From contig CM046304.1 in the NCBI GenBank assembly GCA_025267735.1, positions 1,240,001 through 1,304,000 of the forward strand: 64,000 nucleotides of DNA. The letters are read 5' to 3'. The position numbers were made by a program, and so were the translations under genes. Below are positions 12,801 through 27,800 of this stretch, in pieces; position 1 is the stretch's first letter; each line of letters opens with the position of its first letter. The DNA comes from Mactra quadrangularis (taxonomy: Eukaryota; Mollusca; Bivalvia; Venerida; Mactridae). The notes below the pieces were generated by a model that was not told the DNA's origin, did not search any database, and worked only from the letters and a program-made list of their open reading frames with translations.

Positions 12801-15800
12801 ACTGTACATCTAAATCCTCCACACAAAAATTGAGTGGAGTGGTAAAGTATGTCATTTGCAATTACATTTTTGATTAAGGATTCAGTATATTCAATTACTA
12901 TTCAAACACTAATAAGGGCATTTTCTGAGAAAAGTATGCCCTGAACTGGAATAGAACCTATGACCCCTGGATCAGTAAACTTGTGTGCTATGGACTGAGC
13001 TAGCCAGCCAGCTTCCGATACAAACATAGTATGATAACTATATACCTCTAGATCAGCCTGTTCTTGTGTCAGTTGTTTGACATCCTCTTCCATATCTTGT
13101 ATAACTTGATCTTCCTGATGTCTTCTAGAAAATTCTAACATTTTCTTAGGTGGAGAATATTGTTCCGGTGATAATAAATGCTGAAAATAAAAATCAAATC
13201 AAAGTATCAAAGCGCTGAAAGCAATGAATTTGTTTACAATACAAAGTTAGTAGTTTCCTAGAAAATTTCAAAATTTTTTTAGGTGGTAAAAATTGTTCCG
13301 GTGATAATAAATGCTGAAATAAATCATATAATAAAGTACTGAAAGTACTGACTTTGTTTGGATTACAAATATGTACCGATAAATAATGATTTTGTTTGTT
13401 TTGTATTTGTTGGGTTTAACGTCGTAGCAACACATTGTATAGGTCATATAACGGCTGTCAGTCAAACTGCTCACTGTTCCTGGAAAGGCTTAATCTCTGG
13501 ATTTAGCTGTTAACCAACTACTAAAAGTGCATACTTTTGTCAGTGACTGAAAACTGCCCTACATAATTAAGAATCATTGGTAGGTAATAATTTTGTCCAC
13601 AACAACTGTTACTTATGTATTTATCTATTCCCATGCATGTTGCCTATTTCAAGAAATACATGTACAATATATACAGCAACAAAAATAAAAGAAGTGGTAT
13701 AAATAAAAGTGCAATAAATCTTATTTAACCGTCAGTGGTGCATACATTAACCCCACTGATTTAAATATTCACCACAGTATTTCTGTCCTTACTGTTAATT
13801 GAAATATAAATCAGAGTATTTAAATCAGCAGGCCTAATGAATGCACTCCCATCAGTATATAGAATAAAATCTATCAATATAATATAAGGATGTGAAAAGT
13901 CAATATTAAAATTCAACAATATCAAGGACAGTAATTCAATATATATCAAAGTATTTAAATAAGCAGGGCAAGTGTTACAAAAAATATAAAGTTGATTTAC
14001 CTTTCTATATTCTGTAGCTAACATGAGATTATCTCCTCCATATAAACTTCCCATAGTGACCATGTTACATACAAGATTGACTAATGGTTTATATACTTCT
14101 AACTGTAATTTTATGTATAATATAGTAATAAAACATGTTTTCATTATCTGAAAAGAACTGGCTCTTTAGACCAAAATTTTCCAAAATTGAAAATACAACT
14201 GAATGAAATGCAAAGTTGGGGTTCAAAAAGAGGGAAAATCATATTTTTTGCCCTTTTTGCTCTGCCCCAGCATTGCCATGGTAACTGGGATCGGGGCTCA
14301 ACTTGGTTTTTCTGAAAGGCAATCACCCAGAGAATAACTTGGCCTAGTTGCATATCTGTCAGTTAATTAGTAATAAAATTAGAGCCTCTTGAAATAGCCC
14401 TAGCCCGTTAAGGAGAAAAAAATGGCTACTTTTTACACATGTCCCAATCAGTACAGGGTTAAAGTCAAATACCTTTTTCTCTACTTCCTCTAATTTTTGT
14501 TTTATTTCAACATATTTTCTATGTTGTACTTCTTTCTCATTATCTATAGGACGACCCTCATTTTGTCTGAAATATAACAATCACATAAAAACACAAAAGA
14601 CAATCCTCATGTTCACAAGAATACATAAAACCTTAACTAAATGACATACGTTGGCTATATACACAGAAGTAAGTTTGTTTAGTGTAACTAATAAGTCTGA
14701 ATTTTTCCAATGTATATAACATTACCAATTAGAATGTTACTAGTTAAGTTGTCATGCACAACAACTACATTGTACTTCCGAAAATCTCCTGCTCCAGTCT
14801 TCAGACCAACTTTCATTAGCACTGAACATTCAGTCCAGCAGAATGGAATTTTCTACTGGGCAAAATGAAAGTTAACAATATGCATACAGAAAAAATATCC
14901 TAAGTAGACAGCTTAACAATTGTTAGACTGTTAATTATTCATACATTTAAACAATTATTCATTAATTACACTATTTTTATTGAACTAGGATGATGGTGGC
15001 TGAAAAAATGGTGGACTGTCGGGCCACTCACATTCTAAAAGTCAGGAAACTGACACAATTTTAGAGGGCTAGATACACAGCTTGGCACTTCAATTTGAAG
15101 ACTGCTGTTCCATTACTTTAAATTTCAAAATCCGGCCATAATTAAAACTCAGTAATCAGTCAAAATTTATACTTACAATTTTCTATAATAGAATTCAGCA
15201 GGTCTATTTTGTTCCACAGATTTTCTGATAGTATCTCTTTGTTCATTTAGTTCAGCTTTATCTCGTCTTAATTGAATCAATAATAAAACTAGTTCATCGT
15301 GCTGTAAGTACATAAAACATTTATTTCAATCTATGAAATTTATAATGCAACTAATAAACAACAAATATTTATCAATAAAATTCAATTTTTACATTTGTAT
15401 TCAATCCAGATAGGTAGTGCAGTTGATAGCATACCTGGATTTTGAATCTAGTGTCCCAAAGGGGGTACAGGTTCGAATCCTACCCAAAGAGGTTTTACCC
15501 TTCCATGAAAATTTGACAATAATGTCAATATTCCTCCATTATTAATGTAAATGGAGAAGTTTCCGGCATTGTGGAAGATTAGGTGAGTTCTGGTTATAGA
15601 CAAGGATCCAGGAAAGCTAGGTTAGCCAGGCATTGACATTTTTCATTAGAATGTAATGATAATTTACCAAGTTTTAGCTTCATTTTATCCTTTTAAAGAG
15701 TTTTTAAAAGTGCTCAGATTTGCACCTTTGATATGCAAGAATTAAATAATTTCTACATCTTCCGAAGGTTTGTTTGTTTGTTTGTTTGGTTTTACGGTGC

Positions 15801-18800
15801 ATCAACACAGAAAGGTAAATCGCACAGAAGATCTTCGGGATACTCATCCTGAACCCACCCCAACCGTGCCCCCCCCACTAACGACCGCTCTGGATCCAGC
15901 CCTGCACTATAAAAAGCTCTAAAATCGAACATCATCAACAGCCAAATAAAATAACAGACAATAAATACAATGTAGATACTGTTTAACTATACATACCGTT
16001 TTTCCTAACAAATCAGTAGCTGATATACTCATTCTTAATCTGGGTCCATTTAATGGAAACACTTTTCTGGGTAACTCTGTCTCCTGAACAAAAAAAGTAA
16101 AATGTCCAAAATATAATCAACTACATAATGAATGATGAATAAATGAAAAACTTACATTAAAGTCGAAGTATATACACTGTATATGATAAAAATTTAGCAT
16201 AATTTAGTATAATTTCCCAATCAACTTATTGAAATTGATGACTGTCGTTGATTCATCTACGTTACTTTCTCGTCAAATAAACGACTATTCAGATCGGAGA
16301 TTGCCACTAAGCACCTCTATTTACAATTTCCACAACGTATTTACAACTAAGTAGGAAATAATAAAAATCAGTTTGCCCGGTCCGGTTTTTTTTCCCAACG
16401 TTTTGGTCATAATGTTTACCAAAAAATACATACCGGTAATAATGTATTCAATTATATTTGTCACAGTTTAGACCTTTGTAATGATTCTTATCTAGTAAGA
16501 ATAATAATTATGGCAAATTAAATTAGTTTTATACACATTTACAAAGTCTTCAGTATTATAACCATTCATAGAAAAACGAAACTTACAATAATTTGTGAAT
16601 CAGGCATGTCAGGATCTTCTTTGACTGTATGTATAGAAGTAGGTATATTCTTCTGACCTTGACCCCTGTGACCTTGACCTCCAGCACGACCTTGAACTCC
16701 ACTAAAGTTACTTTGTGGTGGATCTATAAATTTAAATATAACAAGCAATAAACAATATTTCAGGTGACGCAGGAAGTCAAAATTATCAATATTTCAAATT
16801 CTGTAAAATAAATGGGTATAGTTTTGGCAGTGTATTATAAAATATCTTACGATAATATTACGATACAATATAAACATATTTAATAAAGGGAGATAATTCT
16901 GAATCAAACACATTTGAGTAACTGATCCATTCTGAGATATTGAGTTGAACATACATGTACATATTAAATTTAATGAAAAACTTGGCACTTTGGGAAAACT
17001 GAATAGAATTTATCAATAGCTATAAATGAAATACTATTGCCTTACAGTGAAAACTCAATATATGTTTAGTGCATAAGAGAAAAATGGACAAATTATTTAT
17101 CAATTCTAAAAACTATTGTATCAAATGTATGGGTATTAGATGGCATTTGACAATCAATTCTAGAAAAACTTGTATCAAATATATAAGTCGACCTAATTTG
17201 GTTGAATCAATTCTAAATTAACCTAAAACTGACTTTTGCAAATCTAAACAACTATTTTTTTCTCGGAATAAGTTATTTTTTTAAAACAATATTTAAAGAC
17301 TTTACAAATTTAATACTAATAACTATCTATTTCACAATAGAATATATATATATTGTACAATAGAATGACATTACAATTTCTGGCAAACAACGAAAATAAG
17401 AAAGGTGCTCTTACCATTGAAATAATCTTTTGGAAATTGAAATTAATATTTTAATACTTAAATTCATACTTCTGGACTCTTTTGATACTAGGGGAAAGGG
17501 CCAGGGGCCTTACTTTATATAGAACAAAAGGAGAAAAATTATACAAATTTCATTGAAATGGGAAAAAAAATCCAAGGTTATTTCCAAATTTTACGAAAAC
17601 TGCACAATTTCAGAGAAAACCCAGAAACAGAAGGGGCATGTAAACCCCTTCTTAAACAAGGGGAAAACCCCTTGGATTCAAATTATAAATCCAAGGTTAT
17701 TTCCAAATTTTACGAAAACTGCACAATTTCAGAGAAAACCCAGAAACAGAAGGGGCATGTAAACCCCTTCATAAACAAGGGGAAAACCCCTGTAATACAA
17801 ATTGTAAACATCAAATGGTAGACCAATTTTCAATGAAATAAAATTTGGTAAGAACACCTGACGTTATAAAGTTAATATTTTAAAAGCCCCAAAATCACCC
17901 AAAGTGCAAAAACAAACATGACATCAGACTACTACCTTGTTTTTGTGGCCGATGCTGCGAATATTGTGAACTTGCTGCTGACAACCTTTTAACATCAGTT
18001 TGGTTAGGATCCTGATAATTCATAGGTCTATTATAATCTCCAGCTGTTTGACCTTGACCTTGATAGTCTCCTTGACCTCTATAACCCCCAGAATGACCTT
18101 GACCTCTGAATCCACTTTGACCTTGATGACCTCTGTAGTCTCCAGTTTGACCTTGACCTCTGTTATCACTCTGACCTTGGTGACCTTCAGAACTTGGAAT
18201 ACGTTGTAAAGAATTGGAAGCAGACAATCTTCTAAACGCAGACTTTCTTTCATCTTGCTCCGTTCTACCGTTAGGAATACTCTTCTGAGATAAGTTCAAG
18301 TAACTGCTTGTCACAGGTTCGTTATTTGACGGTACTTGTAATGATAATGGCTGCTGCTCATGATAAAGCGCTGGCATAGATTGTACATGGTCAGGTAGAC
18401 TTCTAAGTCGGAAATCTTTCTCTCCGGTCACTCCAGACAATGGTTTCGATGGCAGTGTATTAGACCGTACATCCATATCGGACATAAATCTATTTTTATC
18501 ACTAATACCATTACTGTTTTGTCCGTACTTGTTATTATATTTACCCAGACCATAGAATTCACTGATCTTATCATTCCTATCATCTTCGTTAGTTAAAGTG
18601 TTATCACTTCCGTCTAAATGGTTGGAGAGATTAGAATCATTCATATTTCTACCATATGATGTTGATGGAGGCTGGTAGGAGTTAGGTCGTACCTCTTGTC
18701 TCATAATCTGTCCCTCCATGTGATCTAGATCTACAACAATAAACACAGCAAAAACAAGGTCAACACAACGTCATCACCGATTACTTCCCTTTCACAATGT

Positions 18801-21800
18801 GACTGGCAATCACTTAAACCACATCCCCATCCTCACACAACTTTCCCCCATCTGGCAACCAAAGCCCCTCCTCAACAAGGGTATCTCAGATGGCTACCCA
18901 TCATTCGATTAATGCAAACCTATTAACTCACCCCTCCTCAAAAATGGATTGAGCCATATCCTTACAATGCAATCAAAATACACCTATAACCCCTCCCCTT
19001 TCTAACAATGTGACTGAGACAAATCATTATCCCCTCCCATCCTCATCCTGTAATTGACACACCTTAAACCCCTCCCGTATTGCTTAATTGGTTGGTGTGC
19101 ATTTTGAACAGACTCACAATGTGACGACTTAGGCTTAACCATTCCCCTTCCCACCCAGTAATTGAGACATGCCTCACTTTTCTCACAATGTGATTGACCC
19201 ACAGCTAACCTCTCCCCTTTCTCATCACAATATAAATGAAATACCCTACACCCCTGCACTTGCCACACCAGTGTGAATGTTGCACAAAACCCACACATTA
19301 AAACTCACATCAAATTGAAATGTGCTGTTATATTAAAGACAACATAACAAACAGGCAAGCACAAATAACGTGAAATATTGATGACAGTGATGAATATTCA
19401 TGACAATTTGACTAAAAGAGGTGGAGTTTACTTATCCCTCTCATTATTCATGATGAATATTGATGAGAAATAAATTAAAGAGGCGGAGTATACAGGTCCC
19501 TCCCATTACTCCTAATGAATATTCATGATAAATTAACTAAAAGAGGCGGAGTTTATTTGTCCCTCCTATTATTCATGAATATTTATGAGATAAATTAAAG
19601 AGGCAGAGTTATTATTTGAACTAAATTGCTAATATTCAAATTAAATTGCTTTATTAATCACATATGGCTAGTAACTTAGAATTAATTCTATTTCTTTTAT
19701 ACATTAACAAAGAATTTCTAGCTATCTAAATAAAGTGTTTATTAATAATTCATACATTTTGTGTATCACTAAAACTAATTTCTTTACAACAATATGTTTT
19801 ATAATAGAAGTGTTAAATGACTATCTACTATTACCAAAAATAGTAACATAAATGATGTCACTACTGATATAGCTCAACAGCGAGGTTGAACCAAAGGCAG
19901 ACGGCACAGTAACAATGCCACTTTGTACACAAATAAGATATACTACTCCAATAATGTTAATATTTGTACACCAAGTTCCATTAATGGCAAGTTTCCTCCT
20001 TATATAGGGTCTAGTATGATTACTCAGGCCTGTGGTGACCCCATTTCGAATGAGCAATAACTTTTTATATTGAACGTTAGAACGTTATATCTAACAACTA
20101 AAATTATCTACATGTAAATGATTATGTTGAGCTTGCATAAATAATTCTATTTTTTATTTTCTATTGATTAGCAAGTTGAGTATGAATCATAAATACTCTA
20201 TTATACTAATTTCCACAAATGAACCAATTTTTACCTAAGCCTATCACAGACTTATGGTCGCCATGGAAACTAATTCATTTTATGATGATAATGAAATGCT
20301 ATGAAGTTATTACGGAGCCACAAAATTCAGACTAGAAATAAATACAAACATCATATTACATACCTGGTCTCCTTGGATACTGTTGTTGTTGACCTCTGAC
20401 CTCTGGTTGACCTCTATCATGTGACCTTTGTGACCTCTGAGAATATTGTGACCTTGGACTATCCTAGAAAGGTCAGAATGGAAATGTTATAAATCTTTAT
20501 AGCTTATATATAAATGAATATCAGATTTTTCAATTGTGCAAAGAAGTATTTCATTTACAGCAGGTTTTTTTCCTTCTGCTTTAGTTTGGTTTAGGTTTAA
20601 CACAGTAGCTAAACATTGTGGGGGTCAATTCCTGGGAATCAAACTCCTGACACCACAGTATACTTGAGTGCTACAAACTGAGCTAGCTGGGCAGGCTAGT
20701 TACAGTAGTAAACTGCCATGTAATCTAAACTAAAAAGTTCTGATAAGAGTTGGAAAAGTGTGACAGCCACCTTGCATGATTTAATAAAAGTTTTTTGAAA
20801 AAAATTGGTGTAAAATAAAAAAAGCTCAGAAACCTATGCCCCTAGGGCAGTAAGCTACCTGCAGGATTTCACATTTAACATGTCCAATTTAAGGACTCTT
20901 CAAACCCTTCCATGAAAATTTGTGTTGACCAGGGAATACACCCTATCCAAATGCAATAACAAAAACATGATAAAACAAGAGCACCGCTAGGCGGAGCATT
21001 ATATGCCCGAAAGTGTTTTTTTTTTTTAGTTAAGATGAAGCATTTGTAAGACATGAGAATATTTCATATTAATATCATATTATGAATAATTGTGGAAAAC
21101 AAAGTAGAGAAAAAAGATACCATTGAGAATGCTTCTTTTATAACTTTAACTTCAATTGTATGATGACTTAAGTTATGCTCCAGAAACTGAAACTGTTTTC
21201 AGTTTTAAGGTAATAGTGACCTTGACCTTTGACCTTGTGACCCCAAAATCAATAGGGGTCTTCTACCCGATATGGACAATCATCGTATGAAGTTTGAATA
21301 TTGTGGACCAAATGGAACTTAAGTTATGCTCCGGAAACCAAATTGCTAACAGACGGACGGACAGACGGACGCCAGGGGGTATAACATAATATGCCCGAAA
21401 TTCTTTCAGGCATATAAAAATAAAAATCTGACCTGTGTAAAGTTAGGTAGAGATTCTTGTGTTGGTGTAGGATAGTTAAAGAATGGCGGTTGTTTCATTC
21501 TATGTTCAAGATTAGTCTCAGCTGTTATAAGATCTCTCTGTGTATTAGGTGAATGTGATTTAGCGATATCTTCAACTATCTGATGTCTAACTTCTACAGG
21601 TAAAGGTGGACGTGATGGCAAGTCTGGGGCATAATCTGAAATAAATTATATCATATGTAGTTACAAAATCATAACATTTAACAATCTATGTGACTATAAA
21701 TCAATTTATTAAAGGTGGACGTGATGGCAAGTCTGGGGCATAATCTGTAATAAATTATATCATATGTAGTTACAAAATCATAACATTTAACAATCTATGT

Positions 21801-24800
21801 GACTATAAATCAATTTTGTAAACATGGCATGTTATTGAACTTTTAATTTTGAAAGCATTTGTTTTTAAGGAAAAACATAAGTCCGTAATAATGTGGCACA
21901 GTTTGAAAGTATTTATTCTTATGAAAACAAAATTAATTGTTTAGTACATTTTTTTTGTGGATAGCTTCTGATAAAGGGCTATTTACAAACGAAGACAAAA
22001 TATACAGAATATCATATTCTTGCATAAAGGTCTAGCCCAGGTTAACATTGTAGGACTATAATATGAAATATAATGTGGAAACCACATATATATATTCGTA
22101 TAAAGTCATTCGTATAGAATGGGTTAAAGCCATATTTTCATCAAGATCTGACCATAAATGACAGAGATATCCAACATATTAAAAACTTTTAACACAAAGG
22201 GAAATAATCAATAATATAGCGAGGTAGAGTTGTGGTTACTTCCAAATTCTGTTCATCACATGGTATGTTATCACTGTATGAAGTTTCATAAAGATCTGAC
22301 AATAAATGGCAGAAATATATGGTAAAGAAAAACTTAAAAGCAATTTTTAACGACACCGGATGCCCGGCGAAACCACCTGCCCACCCGCCTGCGTGTTTTT
22401 CTCCAACTATTACCAAATTTTTTTTCGTTGAAAAATCGAGCTAAAAAGTTTCATGTTAAAGAGAATACGAATAATTTTTTTATACTGTCCAAAATGTCTA
22501 ATCTTTGTCGTTATACATGTATGTAATGGTTGTATAGAATATTACATATTACAATTACCATTGTAAATAACATAGAGATAATTTCTAAAAAATACAACCT
22601 TAATATTTAATTTTTCCTTTGTATAAATTTTACCATGCTCCACAAGTTGTTAAAAAGGCTTCAATTCATAAAAATATATCATTCTAAATTGAATGTTTTT
22701 TTTATGATAAGTTGTATTTTGTGCATATGCATGCATACACGACTCTACTTAGTGATGCCATGCCATTTTTAAAATTGTTAACAACCTTGAAAATTTAGGA
22801 ACTAGTGGTGGTTTTCAAAAAAATCTTTGTAAGTCAAAAGCATCTCACATTAATAATACGCTCATTTTTGGCTTATCAATTCCAAATATTATGGAATTGT
22901 GTACAATATTGTATACCTTTTGAATATCATATCATAGTTATGTTTATTATCAATCTGACTTTGAAGTGCTAACTATATGAAATTGACTTAAGGTGGGTCG
23001 GTACCTTACTCAGAGGGAAAAACGAAAAATGTATTATGTTCACCAATTATATTTTTTCATTTTTCCCTCCGAGTAAGGTACCGACCCACCTTAAGAAGAT
23101 CTTTTTCGTAAGAATATCTGTGAAAAGCACCACTGTTAGGTTAATATGAAAATGTAAGATATTTAAACCATTTACATTGTATTTTCATTTAATAAAACTA
23201 CATTTCATTGTAAAATATAACATAAAAAATCAAAAACAACTAACCTCCTCTCACTTGTGATTCATCATACACGTTAACATACGTATGTGGTATGTCAACA
23301 TATAAATCTCCTCTCTGCTGCTGCTGATGCTGCTGCTGATGTTGAGGCTGATGATGATGATGTTGTGATGGTGGTGATAACTGATTCGGTCGTATCGCAG
23401 ATCCTGGCCGTTGTTGTTGTTGAAATTGATTCGAGTCACGTGATACGTCATGTGACCTATCGCCTGACAAATCTGTAAGAGATTTGAATTGTTCGACACA
23501 TTTACCCACAAAAACTGTATACATTAGCTCCTTAGACATTTTTTTTGTAAATCCACGACAATAAATTGTCACATGTGTATATAAATTGAAGTCTCTATAA
23601 TTATAATGACACAAAATATTCAGTCAAACACTTTCCTTTTCTAATTTTAGTCCAAAAATTTTAGATTTTATCAAATGCTGCCAGATACTGTTTAAAACAA
23701 TTTGTTCTATGCTTTCTTTAAAAAAAGTCACATTTTCCCTTTTCTAAGAAATTTTAGTCCTTGTTTTTCAGATTTTAAGCAAAATTACCAGAAACTGCCT
23801 GAAACAACCTATTCTAAGCTTTCTTTGACAAATGATTACAGATGCAGATTTTTTTATAAACAATATACAAAAATAAATAATTGTTGGCCTATACAACTAA
23901 ATAATTTCTCAAACTATCATTTTCACACCCATTAATCCATTTCAATTTTAAAATATTATTCCAAAATCAAGTTCTGTTCTGTTCAAGGAATATAAAACCT
24001 GTTCAACACAATTTAACACTAAAGAATGTCCTAGCCACTCCAGCCAAATAAGTTCACCTATCAAATACATGTACGTAAGGCCACAAATATATCTTATGTT
24101 CCTGGTTTCCTGACCAAACCTAACAGCCAATAAAACCCATTTTTAAATCAAGACTAGAAAAAATTTATTTTTGTCAAATTATTGGAAATAATACAAAATT
24201 GGGGTTTTATCATTTTAAAAAAAACGTTGGAAAACAATAACAAAATAAAAAAAATTAATCAAGTTTTTCATCTTATCATTCATTAACTCATGACTTTTGA
24301 TGTGGAGTGAGAGATCTTGAACTATAATTGATAAATTCTGAACTACAATAATGGTTTAAAGAAGACAATAGCCAAGATGGATTAATATTGCTGAACGATA
24401 GACTTGATTGGGAACTCCATTGATGAGTTTTTCCATCCACTCACAGTGGTACAAACTTAACATTTCACACATTATTTTTTTAAATATGGATTAAATCCTA
24501 TCACTCTTCACATATATTTTCATTGAAACAGTAAAAAGTTTGTTTGTAAAACTTAAACCCAAAATATTTGAATTCTGAATATAGTTAATCGATAAAAAAA
24601 AGAAATTGAAAAAGGTTACCAACTTTACAATTTTCAGGAAAATGAAACCAGAAACAAAACTCTTATTTAAGGCCTTACAAGAGCAACACATACTATCTTT
24701 GTTCCAAGCAATTAAAATATGTTAATTAAATTAAATATCCTTATATTCTCATATATAAAATTTTATGTAGTTAAGTGTAAACCTGCCACATTCTAGGATT

Positions 24801-27800
24801 GTTAATTACATGAAAATGAATTTTAATGTTGATAATTTAACCTAGGTGATGTATGAATGCATCAAAGGGGAGGCTACTCTTAGGACAGTCAGAAATATCA
24901 CACTGCAGTAACAATACAGAGCTTTCCAAAAGTTATTAACACATATTTAATCCATCTGCGTAAAGTTGCAAAATATCTAGTGAAATTATACTAAATGTTG
25001 ATAATTTAACCTAGGTGATGTAAGAATGCATCAAAGGGAGGCTACTCTTAGGACATACTAAAATATCTCACTACAATGACAATACAGTGCCTTCCAAAAG
25101 TCATTAACACATATTTATGTAAAATCGATCAAATGTTAATAAACTGATTAATGCTGAGTTTGATATGATGACTAAAATTAGGCACCATTTTTGGTAAAAT
25201 ATACCCCATAACAGTCCAATTTGCATGTAAAAGATTAAAAAGAGCAAAGCTTTGAATGTATAGGATCATTTTATGACACCTCTTACAGCTGTGATAAGTC
25301 ATTTAGATTCAATGGCTTTTCAAGAGAGACTTTTGCTTATAAAACATACTGGCCTCCTTTAGACCTCTGTGCAAGAACACACTTGAATTTTTTTCCAACA
25401 TTATACAAAAGTACTAATCATATGGAAAACAGATCATTTTTTCTCAACTGTCGAAGTTTGAACAGAGACATAGGTTTGAATGGTTTTAAAGTGACTGAAT
25501 GCACACTATCGAATATCAAGAATGTTAGACCACTAACATTTTAATACAGGAAGAGCACTCAACATTAATTTTTAAAGTAGGAAACCCAGTTTCACTTGTC
25601 AGATCTAAATGTTTACTAGCAGTAACAAGAAGTCTAAACCAAAATATAGGTCGTCAGGGGCAATCAGAGGACTTTTAATGTCCAGCCCTGCAAGAAGTCA
25701 CAGTGAAATTATTCATGTTTTGACTGTAAAGACAAGAGGGTCCTGAGCACCTTTGACCGCTCACCTGAGAACTAGATGCTTAGAGCATCTGACAAAAGAT
25801 TGGTCAACAGTTTTAGCCAGTGAAAACAGTGATCCCTGGGGCTGGGCCAATTTTGAACCCAGAAGCTTAATTTAAACAATATTTGTAGAAGATCCAAAAT
25901 AATGCCACATATCAAATATGAAAACTCTATGACTTGTCGTTTTTAATATTTCCTTATCTATCTAAATCATGTGACCCCTAGGGCAGAGCCAAATTTGACC
26001 CCTGGGGCATAATTTGAACGATCTTTGTAGATAACCTTAATATGATGCTAAATGCCAAATATCTAAGTACAAGGCCTTGAAGTTTTTGAGAAGAAGATTT
26101 TTTAACATTTCCTTATGTAAGGAGATATATATATAGTGTAGTACCAATGATTGAGAATAATCGATTAATCACTAGTTGGAAGCTTCCGATTCTGATAATC
26201 GAATAAACTTTATCAGAATCGATGATCGGCTCTTGTATTGGACACTGATAAATTTTGTTTAAGTGCCAAAGGTACAGCTACTACACTAGTCAAGTGTACT
26301 AATCAGTTGATCATTTAATTTTGAAGGTATCTTTGATTTTTTTGTTTGGACACATTTGACTAAAAGAAAAAGTATTTCCTATTCCATAGTATGTCATACT
26401 ATGGAATAAGAAATACTTTTTCTTTTAGTAAAATCGATTCCTGGTGAGTTTGCTTTGGCATGCATGTTTTACTGTGAATCCTTATAAAATTCATACAAAG
26501 CAAACTCATCAGGAATCTATTTTAATCAGAAGAATTGCATCGACAACAAAAACCGATTCCAACTGATGATCGATTACGATTTTCAGCCAATGTCCCACCA
26601 CTATATATATATAGATACATACTGTGTTGCTTATCTCTAATTCTAGTTAAACTAGCGTAATCTCCCCCACCAGATTTATTTCTATCCTGTATCGGTTCCT
26701 GGGACCTTGGTCTTCTTTCGGTTGGTTCCTGTGGTAATGGTCTATTACTATGTTTCATTGGATCCATTTTCCTGTGAAAAAAGGTAAAGTTTCACTATTA
26801 GAACCATCAAAATTGATAATTTAAACAGCAGAATTGTCTTGATTATAGGGAACTTCTTTTTCTCAAATTAAGCATTTGAGACTAAAAAATGGTCAAACTT
26901 GCTTGATTTCAAGATTAAGATGGTCTATACAGAGCAATTTCACTAAATGGTAAGAGGAGCAAGAGTCATCCACAGACAACACACTCCCCTATTCTGGGTG
27001 CTCCAGTAAACAAAAATATAATAAGTAATAACCCAGACAAAAGTCATGCTAGATTTATGCAACTTGACATTTGACCTCCAATGGTAACCTCAAAGACAAG
27101 TGTTCAGTTTCAAGTGAATCCCGTCAGTGGTTTCAAAAGTAAATGTTGCGCTCATAAAAACAAGTAAATCTGTGAGCTAATGCTCACTAGTGATACCCCC
27201 GCCAAAATCTAAAAATATGCGACAAACAGGAAGTAGATGAGCAAGGAGCATGAAATCGCTTTACACCACATGGGACTATAGGATGAAGCTATATGCAAAG
27301 TTTCAGGCTGCTGCATGGTATAGTTGCTGAGAAAACTGTGACGGAAATTTTGTAACGGACGGACGGACGGACGCACACACGCACGCACGCACGCACAGAC
27401 ACGGGTAAAACAGTATACCCCCCTCTTCTTCGAAGCGGGGGTATAATAATTAACTAAGAAGATGTGACCCAGACGCCAGCCCCACATCACAACTGAGTAG
27501 GATAGCCCCACTATTCTCTGAATAGTCAAGGTAAAAAAGGCAACATAGAAAAAAACGTACACATGAAGAATATATTTTTAAGTACAGTCATGACTCTGTC
27601 CCGTGGGAAATAAAACTTTTTAATATGAAATTAATCACACTAATTATTTGATTTGATTTCATGATATTGTAATGTTACTTTAATTCACTGTTTTTAAACT
27701 AATTAGGATTTTATTTATATTATCTTAAGCAAATATTCATTAACTTTATAAGTTCTCATGATTGAAAAATCTAGTTTCGACATCCTTGACCTGATACAGT

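Noticed and set aside
27209..27562. 117-codon open frame on the minus strand
   Set aside because: It runs through the ATACCCCCGC element and its ACGG/CGCA tract; similar frames occur at each copy.
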